DNA from: Berkiella_A sp964633725
Lineage (GTDB): Bacteria; Pseudomonadota; Gammaproteobacteria; Berkiellales; Berkiellaceae
DNA: 60,992 bases
Reading direction: 5' to 3'
Assembly: GCA_964633725.1 (NCBI GenBank)
Contig: CAZWHY010000018.1
Span: 1 to 60,992 of the forward strand
A program made the translations under genes and the position numbers. The notes under the pieces were generated by a model. That model saw only the letters and a program-made list of their open reading frames with translations. It was not told the DNA's origin and searched no databases. Positions 9,401-17,697 of the stretch are shown one piece after another (the first letter of the stretch is position 1; each line of letters begins with the position of its first letter).

Positions 9401-9460
9401 GAGGGCACCGCAGAAGAGGAAGCCGCGAAGATTAGCGTAACAAAAAACCGAAAGTTGTAG
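6437..9460 (+). CDS. Large ankyrin-repeat protein, candidate secreted effector
   Basis: A 1007-residue protein with no signal peptide. Residues 1-390 are helical and Lys/Glu-rich with long coiled-coil-like segments. A compact domain around residues 410-520 has regularly placed Cys and aromatic residues (GKLTNCCQSLSGEDGEPC, GFYVLCRG, VLGQCWAWR); the order LGxxxxCC ... GFYVL ... GQCWxWR loosely recalls PcfJ-like domains but I would not assign it. From about residue 650 to 930 there are eight to ten ankyrin repeats (LLDKGANPD, LLDNGTDPT, LLNNGADYR types), with the last units nearly identical. A GAGGGACAAT ribosome binding site precedes the ATG. Ankyrin arrays of this kind are typical of type IV secreted effectors; secretion is inference. 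Confidence 0.85.
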   Translation: MLNPKIMDLKQQNFKSILKILKEIDLLYHQKKNDAAEQKIETLLEKNTGEDAQKYILQIIQNIQIDKKIISEETSYILTYDSHPNAEKYDGFYNHDLYAQLMPYCALAYLTENNGNIEEHALKLSVAFSSANLSNKAKDSALKYIYNNCENNNHIIHDACLFVLPDVLECDFIKWKNRIKSHLNDEGFRNLLPNANVIEELIKEKITIYEDLKKRNKRHSKDIKSKINALQFNINSFHDAHGPLSEDKMLEHQQLEQQLLLLENTLSLSQAWFQDIKKEVTIIENAISSVKKKLNLLKAEHGDLDEEQKQIYQNLNQTLSDLYLQLYEKSVIDKFDTCSIHQLKSLYEYYIVNNEAEYSYMLRHGLTQNDYEKFKRLECQNDDQSIPNLSIGSEELDQPSVYIKKVNIENDWEVARACCLGKLTNCCQSLSGEDGEPCVIYGLTSPNSGFYVLCRGDVDNPQQKDEVLGQCWAWRSKNDAIVFDSIETSRNADKTTVEFMFNKLAKKIIDDKYTHKVACGFSNEISLGISLSSFTDGCEEFIDYNDYCDSEVQNILFDINKPYYHYYLDSARREQTDAILNSVIKSDSPLLASEIFWDILAWDKVESSQKHRKIFCSPPESEMIATIREIVASCSREEEFLEFHKIFNKYYYMLAWAARKGDLSTVQTLLDNGTDPTLALECAAMEGHIDIMQLLLDKGANPDWKTINGAPVLALAARSGHTAIVQALLDKGAEPMPVLVWAAKEGHTAIVQILLENGVNLNSKINGFPALVWAVETGHISIAKFLLKKVTDPKILIWATKEGYTAIVQVLLKNGANPNTTIKDLPLLALAARNGRIAIVQAFLNNGADYNAVLAWAARQRYTKILQTLLNNGADCRPVLAWAARQRHTKILQTLLNNGADYRPVLMWAAKNGDAEIAIELQKAGAKLSREVFNAASPEFVEKIKIHQQIAKQESVLSKSALASPIFDGIGKKDASVEVKAPTTKAEVEGTAEEEAAKISVTKNRKL

Positions 9461-9508
9461 ATTGTAATTTCATGTATTGTTCCTGAATTTTTCAAGAAAT
9501 AATGTACA

Positions 9509-10309
9509 TCAAACAAATCCCTTCGATGCTGCCTCTCTAAGGTCGTTTTTTACTAACTCACTAGGTAAAACTATTTTATACTTTGCGTCATACATCCCAT
9601 TGCTGACTATACTACGAGCCCCTTTACCCAAATCTATTTTTTGTACGTTTAAATGTTTCATGACGGGCAATTGAGCTTTATCTGCCATAAACAAAAAAAG
9701 CCTTTTCACTTTTATCGAGGTGCATTTTTCCAATAATGTTTGAAGTAAGCTTGGCCTCAAATTATGTAACCCTTCGATTATCTGATAGCACTCCAGAATA
9801 TCTATTTGTTTCGGTGTTAAATATAATAATTCCAAAACGGCACGCTCTACCGTAGCATGGTTTATTTGTATACTCTGATATTGATACGGCTTTATACCTA
9901 TCTCAGCAGGCAAGAAAGCTGTTTTAACGACAACTATAGGTCGCCCCCAATCATAATCACTAAACCACTTTGGCAGGTGCTTATCAGGTGATGAGAATAA
10001 ATATAGGTTCTCCCTACCTAAACGCATGTAATGCGCCACACAATGAAATGATAATGCTGATAAGCCACCCACGTGTATTGGCAAATGCAGCTGTGCTTGT
10101 AAAGCATGCACCCCACCCTGCCATAGAACATCATCATCCAACTTTTTAAAAGCACCATGCCCGATAGCCTTGATCCAGCCACTCTCCACATACCGCTTAG
10201 CGAGCTGCGATGATATCCCTTGCTCCAACAACCAATGTGACGTGGCTATGGTTTTATCCAGCCAATTGGTTAGCAGGCTCTTTAATTTATTTGGTTTTTC
10301 TAAACTCAT
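9509..10309 (-). CDS. AbiEi-family antitoxin-like protein without an adjacent toxin gene
   Basis: A 266-residue protein of the three-part AbiEi type (AbiEi_3-like): a winged-helix start (SQLAKRYVESGWIKAIGHGAFKK), the block LHLPIHVGGLSALSFHCVAHYMRLG, and a C-terminal domain with INHATVERAVLELLYLTPKQ. In genomes that carry a full system this gene lies beside an AbiEii nucleotidyltransferase gene; here the downstream neighbour is the convergent ankyrin gene and the upstream gap (10310-10516) is AT-rich and empty. It therefore looks like an orphan antitoxin or regulator. A decayed copy of its middle part lies 3.3 kb away. Confidence 0.85.
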   Translation of the reverse strand: MSLEKPNKLKSLLTNWLDKTIATSHWLLEQGISSQLAKRYVESGWIKAIGHGAFKKLDDDVLWQGGVHALQAQLHLPIHVGGLSALSFHCVAHYMRLGRENLYLFSSPDKHLPKWFSDYDWGRPIVVVKTAFLPAEIGIKPYQYQSIQINHATVERAVLELLYLTPKQIDILECYQIIEGLHNLRPSLLQTLLEKCTSIKVKRLFLFMADKAQLPVMKHLNVQKIDLGKGARSIVSNGMYDAKYKIVLPSELVKNDLREAASKGFV

Positions 10310-10514
10310 AGTATATTTATATGATTATTTTTAAAGAACATCAAGTGATATTATATCAATTACTTTAATTATATTAATATAAATATACTATTAGTTTACT
10401 TTTATAATTATTTTTAAAGAGTTAATTAAAATGCTTGAGTGTCTGTTTTAATATACTGAATGGTAATTAATGGGCTGGCTCTAGCCCAAATAAGAGGGAG
10501 CAGTATAAGTATTT

Positions 10515-10593
<79 letters not shown>

Positions 10594-10721
10594 AATGAAG
10601 ACAGGCTCTTCTTTACGCCCTCGATAAGGGAATAATTACAGATGATTTTACCTACTTTTCTGGCTAAGTCAAAAGCTTATTGCAAAAAATAATAACCCAC
10701 TAATTTTTCTGTCACAGGATA

Positions 10722-11045
10722 TTAACTATTATGGGCATCCGCGCCATCAGGACATAGGCCTTCTGGACTTTCAACCCTTGCTTTTAACTTCTGTCCAGGC
10801 TTAAAGGTAACCACTCTACGAGCACTAATTTCCACATCTTGTCCCGTTTTAGGATTTCGTCCTGGGCGCTGTGACTTATCTCTCAAGTCGAAATTACCAA
10901 AGCCAGAGACCTTAACAGACTCCCCACCCACCAGTGAAAGACGGATCTGCTCAAACAGCAAATCAACTAAGTCCTTTGAGTCACGTTTACTCATTCTTAA
11001 ATCAGATACAAGTGTTTCAGAAAGTTCAGACTTTGTTATTGACAT
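10722..11045 (-). CDS. ihfA: Integration host factor alpha subunit
   Basis: IHF is a heterodimeric DNA-bending protein of the HU family acting in recombination, replication and transcription. This 107-residue protein has the IHF-alpha N-terminal helices (ITKSELSETL), the body VKVSGFGNFDLRDKSQRPGRNPKTG carrying the minor-groove-inserting proline arm (RPGRNPKTG), and RRVVTFKPGQKLK. The C-terminus (PEGLCPDGADAHNS) is longer than in most members. It is 3 nt downstream of pheT, as in the canonical pheST-ihfA operon. Confidence 0.96.
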   Translation of the reverse strand: MSITKSELSETLVSDLRMSKRDSKDLVDLLFEQIRLSLVGGESVKVSGFGNFDLRDKSQRPGRNPKTGQDVEISARRVVTFKPGQKLKARVESPEGLCPDGADAHNS

Positions 11046-11048
11046 AAA

Positions 11049-13472
11049 TTAATCCCTTAGTTCCGCTCCGAAATCCTTACCTAAACCCGTTACAATACTA
11101 TCCATCAAATCATTTACTTCGCTGTCTATTAGGGTGCGTGATGGATGCTGTAAGATCAAGCCCATAGCAAGACTTTTTTTACCCTCAGCAATGCCTTTGC
11201 CTTTATACTCATCAAAAATATTAATTTTGACTAACCAATCATTTGCTAAGTTACCAACAAATGTTGTTAAGCTTTCACTAGATATACTCTGCTCAACTAT
11301 AACCGCAATATCTCTACGTATTTCTGGAAACTTAGAAGGCCGCTGTAATATGGGTATCTTCTTCTCTCTAAACGGTGCCAAATCACAAGAAAACCAAAAC
11401 AAAGCACCCTCTATATCAAGTTGCTTTTGTTTTTCAGGATTTAACTTGCCTATAATACCTATTTTTTGTTCACCACAATATATACTGGCTGACTGGCCTT
11501 TTTGATTAACCAAATGCTCATCTGTCACATAACGCAATGGCTGTTTTTGCGTTAGTTGCCATAATCGGTTAACGTGGCTCTTTACATCATAAAAATCCAC
11601 TTCTGCATTACCCGGCCGCCAAGTCTCAGCCAATCGCTCACCGTAACAAACACCGGCAATCTGTGCCTCTTGTTTTAACGCATCGCCCCTATAGAAAAAA
11701 CAGTTCCCGACTTCAAATACCATCATGCGATGCTGTTGCCGACGTTGATTAAAAGATATTGTTTTTAATAAGCCTGGCAGCAAAGAACATCGCATTGTAT
11801 CCATATCTTGTGAGATAGGATTCAGTAAAGCTAATGTTTTTTCTTCGGGAAATAAAATGGTCTGCCATTGACTATCCACAAAGCTATAAGTAATCGCTTC
11901 ATTATACCCCATATCGACCATTGCTTTTTTAATACGTATTGCTGGAATATTATTTTCCTTGCAACTGGGTATCACAAATGGCACTTTCGGTAGTTCAGTT
12001 GGCACATTTTCATAGCCATAAACTCGCGCTAATTCTTCTATTAAATCTATTTCTAAATTAATGTCATAGCGATAGCTAGGTGGTAAAACACAGATACCTG
12101 GCTCTGAACTGTTCGCATCTTGTTGTGGCAGCACTTGACAGCCAATACGCAGTAATAATGCTTCAACTTGTTCGGCCTCAAAGGTAATACCTAAGATTTG
12201 CGTAATTCTTTGGTAACGCAAAGTAATGGGCTGCTTACTTTCTAAACTATCTGTCACCACATCAACCACTTCGCCAGGCTCTCCCCCACAAATCTCCAAA
12301 ATCAAGGTTGTGGCTCGCTCAATGGCTTGTACTTGCAATTCGGGATCAACGCCTCGCTCATATCGAAATGCCGCATCTGTGTGCAACCCATATAATCTGG
12401 CTTTACCCGCTTGATGGACTTCGCTGAATAATGCGCTCTCTAATAATATGTCTTGGGTGGCCTCAGTCACTGCGCTATTTAGCCCACCCATGACACCCGC
12501 AATCGCTAATGCGTTATTATCATCCGCTATAATCAGAGTATTATTTTTAAGTTTTACTTCTTGCTCGTTAAGTAAAGTAATAGACTCATCTGTTTTTGCC
12601 AACCTAACTGTGATGCCACCTTCAATCTTTGTCAAATCAAAAGCGTGCATGGGTTGACCTAATTCCAGCATGACATAATTTAAAATATCCACAATAGGAT
12701 GAATACAACGAATATCGCTTCGTCTTAATCTTTCTGACATCCAAACAGGTATTTTTGCTTGGTTCGCATTAATACTTTTAATGATACGACCAACATAACG
12801 AGGACAATGTGCTTTGGCTTTTATGTCTATTTTTATTTTTGCATCAGACAAAGGCGCAACTGGATTAATATCGGGAATATTCAGAGAAGATTCTGTTAAA
12901 ACACCTAATTCTCTTGCTACACCAATCGCACTCAAACAGTCTCCCCGATTAGGCGTAAGATCTATTTCAATAATTTTGTCATCTAATTGTAAGTAATCCC
13001 ACACAGACTGCCCCACAGGCGCATCTTGTGACAAAATCATAATGCCATCTTGGGCGGATGCCAATGAAGACAAGCCCAATTCTTTCTCTGATAACAGCAT
13101 ACCGGGCGACACAATGCCCTTTAAAGTGGCCGCTTCTAAAACGTCACCTTTTTTGTGTATAGCAGATAGGTGTGCACCTAGCATCGCAACAGCGACTTTA
13201 ATTTTGGGTGCAACATTCTTTGCGCCACAAACAAGCTCTATACTTTGATTATTATTGCCTACAAGCACCTGGCAAATTGTGAGCCTATCCGCTTTGGGAT
13301 GTGGTTTTGTCTCAAGCACTTCCCCTACGACAACGCCAGAAAATTGAGAAGCCGCCCCTTCAACACTATCGACTTCCAAACCTGCCATTGTTAGTAAATG
13401 CACAATTTGGTCTATATTGTGCTTATCCTGAAGATTAACGTACTGCTGAATCCATTGTTGGCTAAATTTCAC
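11049..13472 (-). CDS. pheT: Phenylalanyl-tRNA synthetase beta subunit
   Basis: The beta subunit of the alpha2-beta2 enzyme that charges tRNA-Phe. At 807 residues it has the family length. Domains in order: an EMAP/Trbp-like tRNA-binding domain (residues about 40-150, VVVGEVLETKPHPKADRL and LVCGAKN), the B3/B4 editing domain, the B5 domain, the catalytic-like core (YEVGNCF-type block seen as VFEVGNCFFYRG) and a C-terminal FDX-ACB anticodon-binding domain (RPSKFPEIRRDIAVIV). It begins 2 nt after the pheS stop, so the subunits are probably made by coupled translation. Confidence 0.97.
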   Translation of the reverse strand: MKFSQQWIQQYVNLQDKHNIDQIVHLLTMAGLEVDSVEGAASQFSGVVVGEVLETKPHPKADRLTICQVLVGNNNQSIELVCGAKNVAPKIKVAVAMLGAHLSAIHKKGDVLEAATLKGIVSPGMLLSEKELGLSSLASAQDGIMILSQDAPVGQSVWDYLQLDDKIIEIDLTPNRGDCLSAIGVARELGVLTESSLNIPDINPVAPLSDAKIKIDIKAKAHCPRYVGRIIKSINANQAKIPVWMSERLRRSDIRCIHPIVDILNYVMLELGQPMHAFDLTKIEGGITVRLAKTDESITLLNEQEVKLKNNTLIIADDNNALAIAGVMGGLNSAVTEATQDILLESALFSEVHQAGKARLYGLHTDAAFRYERGVDPELQVQAIERATTLILEICGGEPGEVVDVVTDSLESKQPITLRYQRITQILGITFEAEQVEALLLRIGCQVLPQQDANSSEPGICVLPPSYRYDINLEIDLIEELARVYGYENVPTELPKVPFVIPSCKENNIPAIRIKKAMVDMGYNEAITYSFVDSQWQTILFPEEKTLALLNPISQDMDTMRCSLLPGLLKTISFNQRRQQHRMMVFEVGNCFFYRGDALKQEAQIAGVCYGERLAETWRPGNAEVDFYDVKSHVNRLWQLTQKQPLRYVTDEHLVNQKGQSASIYCGEQKIGIIGKLNPEKQKQLDIEGALFWFSCDLAPFREKKIPILQRPSKFPEIRRDIAVIVEQSISSESLTTFVGNLANDWLVKINIFDEYKGKGIAEGKKSLAMGLILQHPSRTLIDSEVNDLMDSIVTGLGKDFGAELRD

Positions 13473-13474
13473 TG

Positions 13475-14497
13475 TTACACACCACTAAATTGGTTTAATA
13501 CTCGAACATCATTTTCAAATAACAATCTGATATCATCGATTTCATATCGAAGCATTGCCAAGCGCTCTACGCCCATACCAAAAGCAAAACCCGTATATTT
13601 TTGCTCATCAACCCCTACGTAAGACAAAACTTTAGGATGCACCATGCCACAACCTAAAATTTCTAACCAACCCGTTTGTTTGCAAATACGACAACCTTTG
13701 GCTTTACACTTCACACAGCCGATATCCACCTCAGCAGAAGGCTCTGTAAATGGAAAGTAAGAAGAGCGAAAACGTGTTTTAACACTTTGCTCAAAGAAAG
13801 CCTCTAAAAATGCATCTATGATGCCTTTCAGATGCACAAAAGTCACAGCTGTATCCAGCATCAAGCCTTCGACTTGATGGAACATCGGTGTATGCGTCAT
13901 ATCTGAGTCACAACGATATACTTTGCCCGGCATAATAATGCGTATGGGTGCGCCTTTTTCTTCTAAAGCGCGAATTTGAACCGGTGAAGTATGGGTACGC
14001 AATAAAGTACTATTTTTAAAATAGAAAGTATCGTGCATCGCTCGTGCAGGATGGTGCTCAGGAATATTGAGCGCTTCAAAATTATAATACTCGTTCTCCA
14101 CTTCTGGCCCTTCTTCTATAGAAAAACCCATTTGAGAAAAAATATGATTAATACGCTCGATCGTTGTGGTAATGGGATGCAATGATCCAAAAGTTGCAGA
14201 CTCACCTGGCAAGGTGACATCAATACGCTCTTTTTCTTGTTGTGACGCAATGAGCGCTGCTTCTAATGTTAGCTTTTTTTGTGCCAAAACATCTTGAAAA
14301 GTAGATTTGGCTTGATTGATTTGTTGCCCAACGGCACGTTTTTCCTCTGGGGGAAGTGCTTTTAAGCTTTTTAATATTTCTGTGAATTGGCCTTTTTTGC
14401 CTAAAAAACGAACTCGCACCTGATCTAAGCTTTGAATATTTTCTGCTTGATCGACTTCTTTTTGTGCTCGTTCTAATAAAGAGTGAATATCGTCCAT
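13475..14497 (-). CDS. pheS: Phenylalanyl-tRNA synthetase alpha subunit
   Basis: The catalytic subunit of phenylalanyl-tRNA synthetase, class II fold. It has an N-terminal coiled coil (residues 1-90), motif 2 around HTSPVQIRALEEK / RIIMPGKVYRCD, the SDxTHTPMFHQVEG block that binds ATP and Phe, FRSSYFPFTEPSAEVDI, and motif 3 FAFGMGVERLAML. I chose the ATG at 14497 because it has a GAGG ribosome binding site 6 nt upstream and matches the usual start MDDI..; the in-frame ATG at 14545 would place an intrinsic hairpin inside the coding sequence. It is the first gene after that hairpin and is followed directly by pheT. Confidence 0.97.
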   Translation of the reverse strand: MDDIHSLLERAQKEVDQAENIQSLDQVRVRFLGKKGQFTEILKSLKALPPEEKRAVGQQINQAKSTFQDVLAQKKLTLEAALIASQQEKERIDVTLPGESATFGSLHPITTTIERINHIFSQMGFSIEEGPEVENEYYNFEALNIPEHHPARAMHDTFYFKNSTLLRTHTSPVQIRALEEKGAPIRIIMPGKVYRCDSDMTHTPMFHQVEGLMLDTAVTFVHLKGIIDAFLEAFFEQSVKTRFRSSYFPFTEPSAEVDIGCVKCKAKGCRICKQTGWLEILGCGMVHPKVLSYVGVDEQKYTGFAFGMGVERLAMLRYEIDDIRLLFENDVRVLNQFSGV

Positions 14498-14510
14498 CGA
14501 ATCCTCACAA

Positions 14511-14536
14511 AAAAAGGGAAGCGTACTTCCCTTTTT
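14511..14536 (-). terminator. Hairpin plus T-tract between rplT and pheS (terminator or attenuator)
   Basis: On the minus strand an 11-bp perfect stem AAAAAGGGAAG / CTTCCCTTTTT closes a TACG loop and is followed by further T residues. This is a good intrinsic terminator placed between rplT and the pheS ribosome binding site. In E. coli pheST is controlled by attenuation at this same position with a Phe-rich leader peptide; no separate leader peptide with a stop codon is visible here. Confidence 0.75.
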
Positions 14537-14575
14537 GAATCGCATTTATTCAGTAACAGCTATTTCAGTAATAGT

Positions 14576-14932
14576 TTACTGTAACGCAGCTTTCGCTTTT
14601 TCAGCAATTGCCTGAAATACTTGACTATCAAAAACAGCCAACTCAGCTAAATTCTTACGATCAATTTCAATTGACGCTTTTTTCAAACCGCCTATGAAAC
14701 GACTATAAGAAAGACCGTTTTGTCTTGCTGCTGCATTAATACGAATAATCCATAGTGAACGGAAAACACGTTTTTTCTGTTTTCTATCACGATAGGCGTA
14801 TTGGCCTGCCTTGGTAACGGCTTGCTTTGCAACTTTATAGGTTCTACTTCTCGCGCCGTAATAACCCTTTGCTGCTTTTAAAATTTTCTTGTGACGTTTA
14901 CGTGCGGTCACACCACGTTTGACTCTTGCCAT
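14576..14932 (-). CDS. rplT: 50S ribosomal protein L20
   Basis: A 118-residue protein with the L20 hallmarks: the very basic N-terminus MARVKRGVTARKRHKKILK, the long helix around AKGYYGARSRTYKVAKQAV, and the globular C-terminal domain RINAAARQNGLSYSRFIGGL. L20 binds 23S rRNA early in 50S assembly and in enterobacteria represses the rpmI-rplT mRNA. It follows rpmI by 9 nt in the canonical infC-rpmI-rplT order. Confidence 0.98.
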   Translation of the reverse strand: MARVKRGVTARKRHKKILKAAKGYYGARSRTYKVAKQAVTKAGQYAYRDRKQKKRVFRSLWIIRINAAARQNGLSYSRFIGGLKKASIEIDRKNLAELAVFDSQVFQAIAEKAKAALQ

Positions 14933-14941
14933 GAACTGCCT

Positions 14942-15154
14942 CTACTTATGTGCTCTTAACATACATTTAACCATTTTTGCATCTTGTGGTGCCATGACAC
15001 CATGTGCTCTTGCATGACGCACTTTTTTAGCTGATTGTTTTGTTTTAATATGAGCTCTCTTCGCTCGACGAAATCGAACTTTTCCAGAGGCAGTGATTTT
15101 AAAACGTTTCGCGGCACCACGAAGCGTCTTTAGTTTTTTACGCGCTTTTGCCAT
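14942..15154 (-). CDS. rpmI: 50S ribosomal protein L35
   Basis: A 70-residue, strongly basic protein with the L35 signature KLKTLRGAAKRFKITASGKV and the C-terminal MVKCMLRAHK-type end. The start sequence in other bacteria is usually M(P)KxKTxxGAAKRF; here it is MAKARKKLKTLRGAAKRF, a few residues longer. It lies between infC and rplT, the standard order. Confidence 0.97.
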   Translation of the reverse strand: MAKARKKLKTLRGAAKRFKITASGKVRFRRAKRAHIKTKQSAKKVRHARAHGVMAPQDAKMVKCMLRAHK

Positions 15155-15178
15155 TGTATAAACTCCGCATTGTTTGTA

Positions 15179-15727
15179 TTACTTTTTACTTTTAGGTGAA
15201 ATAATCATAATCATTTGACGACCTTCCATTTTTGCTTCTTGATCAACGTTACCGATATCAACGATATCTTGTTTGATACGAGCAAATTGTTTGGCACCAA
15301 GTTCTTTATGCGCTATTTCACGACCTTTAAATCTCACCGTGACTTTTACTTTGTCGCCCTGTGCTAGGAATCCTTTCAGGTTGCGTAGTTTTACCTGGTA
15401 ATCCCCATCGTCAGTCACTGGTCTTAATTTAATTTCTTTTAGTTTTTGGGCTTTTGGCTTTTTCTTGGTCTTATTCTGACCATAGATAAATTTGCCATAA
15501 TCCATTACTCGAACAACAGGTGGGCTTGCATTGGGTGATACCTCAACCAAGTCAAAGCCTAACGTCTCTGCAATTTTTAAAGCTTCCATCTTACTCATAA
15601 CACCTTCGCCCACGCCTGGCCCTAGTATGGCAGGATCGAGCAAATTTTCTTTGTCAATGAGTCTGACTTCTCTTGCAGTGATGTCTTTATTGATCCGAAC
15701 ACCTGGATTTTTAGTTCTTGAGCTAAT
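15179..15727 (-). CDS. infC: Translation initiation factor IF-3, probable ATT start
   Basis: IF-3 binds the 30S subunit and checks the start codon and initiator tRNA. The protein shows the N-domain INKDITAREVRLID, VEVSPNASPPVVRVMDYGKF, and the C-domain KEIKLRPVTDDGDYQVKLRN and GRQMIMIISPK. I chose the ATT at 15727 as start: the sequence GGAGGGA sits at ideal spacing before it, and infC in many bacteria uses this rare start, which lets IF-3 repress its own synthesis. A TTG five codons upstream (15742) would overlap that ribosome binding site. The N-domain has an insertion (about DPAILGPGVGEGVMSKME) relative to E. coli. It begins 38 nt after thrS. Confidence 0.95.
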   Translation of the reverse strand: MSSRTKNPGVRINKDITAREVRLIDKENLLDPAILGPGVGEGVMSKMEALKIAETLGFDLVEVSPNASPPVVRVMDYGKFIYGQNKTKKKPKAQKLKEIKLRPVTDDGDYQVKLRNLKGFLAQGDKVKVTVRFKGREIAHKELGAKQFARIKQDIVDIGNVDQEAKMEGRQMIMIISPKSKK

Positions 15728-15765
15728 TTTTGTTCCCTCCAAAGTTTTCCTAAATAAACAGCAAA

Positions 15766-17673
15766 CTAATTAGTTAACTCACATTCTTCTTTTATAATTT
15801 GGATGAATGCATCAAGAGGCTTCGTCCCTAAATCTTCTCCCGAACGTGCCCTAATTGCCACTGTACTTTCTTTTACTTCACGCTCCCCTACTACTAGCAG
15901 ATATGGGACACGTTGAATAGTATGCTCGCGAATTTTAAACCCTATCTTCTCATTTCTCAAGTCAGTAACAACTCTTATGCCGTTTTTTTGCAAATCTTTT
16001 GCAATTTTTTCAGCATATTCGCTATGAGCGTCCGTTATATTCAAGACAGCCACCTGAATAGGAGCCAACCAAGTTGGAAAAGCACCTGTATGTTCTTCTA
16101 TCAACATACCAATAAATCTCTCAAGAGAACCTAAAATAGCACGGTGAAGCATGACCGGAGTTTGACGACTACCATCTTCAGCAATATATTGCGCCCCCAA
16201 ACGTTTAGGCATCGAAAAATCAACTTGGATTGTGCCACATTGCCAAACACGGCCAATACAATCTTTTAGTGAGAATTCGATTTTAGGCCCGTAGAAAGCC
16301 CCTTCACCAGGCAGTAACTCCCAATCTAACTTTTCATTATCTAAAGCGGTCTGTAAAGCTAGTTCTGCTTTATCCCAAATAGCGTCATCACCTACCCGTT
16401 TTTCGGGTCTAGTTGAAAGTTTAATTAAGACTTTCTCAAATCCAAAATCTTTATAGACACCAAATAGCATTTTATTAAAGCTAGACACTTCACTTTGTAT
16501 TTGGTCTTCTGTGCAAAATATATGTGCATCGTCTTGTACAAAGCCCCTCACGCGCATCAAACCATGCAAAGCACCTGATGGCTCATTGCGATGACAAGAG
16601 CCAAACTCAGCCAGTCTCAGTGGCAAATCTCTATAACTCTTAATGCCCTTATTATAAATAAGTACATGACATGGGCAATTCATCGGCTTAACCGCATAAG
16701 TTCGCCCTTCTGTTTCTACCGTAAACATTTCCTTACGAAACATCTCCCAGTGACCTGATTTTTTCCATAAAGATAAATCCACAATCTCAGGCGTATTCAC
16801 TTCTTGGTAGTCATGTTTTCTCAGGGTTCGTCTAATATACTGCTGTACTTGTTGATAGACTTCCCAACCCTTAGGGTGCCAAAAGACCATCCCAGGTGCT
16901 TCTTCTTGCATATGAAATAAATCTAATTTTATTGCAATCTTGCGGTGATCGCGCTTTTCAGCTTCTTCTAATCTGAATAAATACTCTTTGAGCTGTTTTT
17001 TATCTGCCCAACAGGTGCCATAAACCCGTTGTAGCATTTCATTTTCAGCGTTACCTTCCCAATATGCCCCCGCAAGCTTCATCAATTTAAATGCCTGAAT
17101 GCGTCCTGTGCTAGGCACATGTGGTCCACGGCATAAGTCCATAAAGTCGCCTTGCTGGTAAAAAGAAAGCACCTGACCTTCCGGTATCCTTTCAATTAGC
17201 TTAACTTTATAAATCTCACCCATGGCTTTGAATTTTTCAATAGCGGCTTCACGGGTTAATTCATGTCGGGTCACTGTCAAGTTTTGTTTGACTAATTCTT
17301 TCATTTTCTTTTCAAATAAAACTAAATCTTCGGGCGTAAAGGCTCTATCAAAGGCAAAGTCATAATAAAAACCATCTTCAATTACGGGACCAATGGTGAC
17401 TTGTGCCTCTGGGTAGACTGCCTGCACCGCTTGCGCAAGCAAATGTGCGCAGGAATGTCTTAATACATCTACCCCTTCAGAATCTTCTGCCGTAATAATA
17501 GTTAGTTTACAATCTGCCGTTATAACCGTTGTCACATCAACAATATCTTCATTGATTTTGGCTGCTAAGGCACGCTTAGCAAGCTTGGGGCTAATTTCCT
17601 TAGCAACCTCTAAAGCTGAGACTGCATGTTCAAAAGATAGGGACTGACCATCCGCTAAAGTAATCAAAGGCAT
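15766..17673 (-). CDS. thrS: Threonyl-tRNA synthetase
   Basis: Class II synthetase that charges tRNA-Thr. At 635 residues it has the bacterial domain order: TGS domain (residues 1-60), the N2 editing domain with HSCAHLLAQAVQ and the CxxxH-type DLCRGPHVPSTG, the catalytic core with motif 2 (RLAEFGSCHRNEPSGALHGLMRVRGF) seen as FGSCHRNEPSG, zinc-site Cys in MNCPCHV, motif 3 HRAILGSLERFIGMLIEEH, and the anticodon-binding domain (RVVTDLRNEKIGFKIREH). It heads the operon thrS-infC-rpmI-rplT-pheS-pheT-ihfA. A structured repeat element lies in its upstream leader. Confidence 0.98.
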   Translation of the reverse strand: MPLITLADGQSLSFEHAVSALEVAKEISPKLAKRALAAKINEDIVDVTTVITADCKLTIITAEDSEGVDVLRHSCAHLLAQAVQAVYPEAQVTIGPVIEDGFYYDFAFDRAFTPEDLVLFEKKMKELVKQNLTVTRHELTREAAIEKFKAMGEIYKVKLIERIPEGQVLSFYQQGDFMDLCRGPHVPSTGRIQAFKLMKLAGAYWEGNAENEMLQRVYGTCWADKKQLKEYLFRLEEAEKRDHRKIAIKLDLFHMQEEAPGMVFWHPKGWEVYQQVQQYIRRTLRKHDYQEVNTPEIVDLSLWKKSGHWEMFRKEMFTVETEGRTYAVKPMNCPCHVLIYNKGIKSYRDLPLRLAEFGSCHRNEPSGALHGLMRVRGFVQDDAHIFCTEDQIQSEVSSFNKMLFGVYKDFGFEKVLIKLSTRPEKRVGDDAIWDKAELALQTALDNEKLDWELLPGEGAFYGPKIEFSLKDCIGRVWQCGTIQVDFSMPKRLGAQYIAEDGSRQTPVMLHRAILGSLERFIGMLIEEHTGAFPTWLAPIQVAVLNITDAHSEYAEKIAKDLQKNGIRVVTDLRNEKIGFKIREHTIQRVPYLLVVGEREVKESTVAIRARSGEDLGTKPLDAFIQIIKEECELTN

Positions 17674-17697
17674 AATTGAATTCCGTCGTTGTTACAG

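Noticed and set aside
14498..14545. Longer pheS start or pheM-like leader peptide
   Set aside because: The upstream ATG has no ribosome binding site, would translate through the terminator stem and has no stop codon before pheS.
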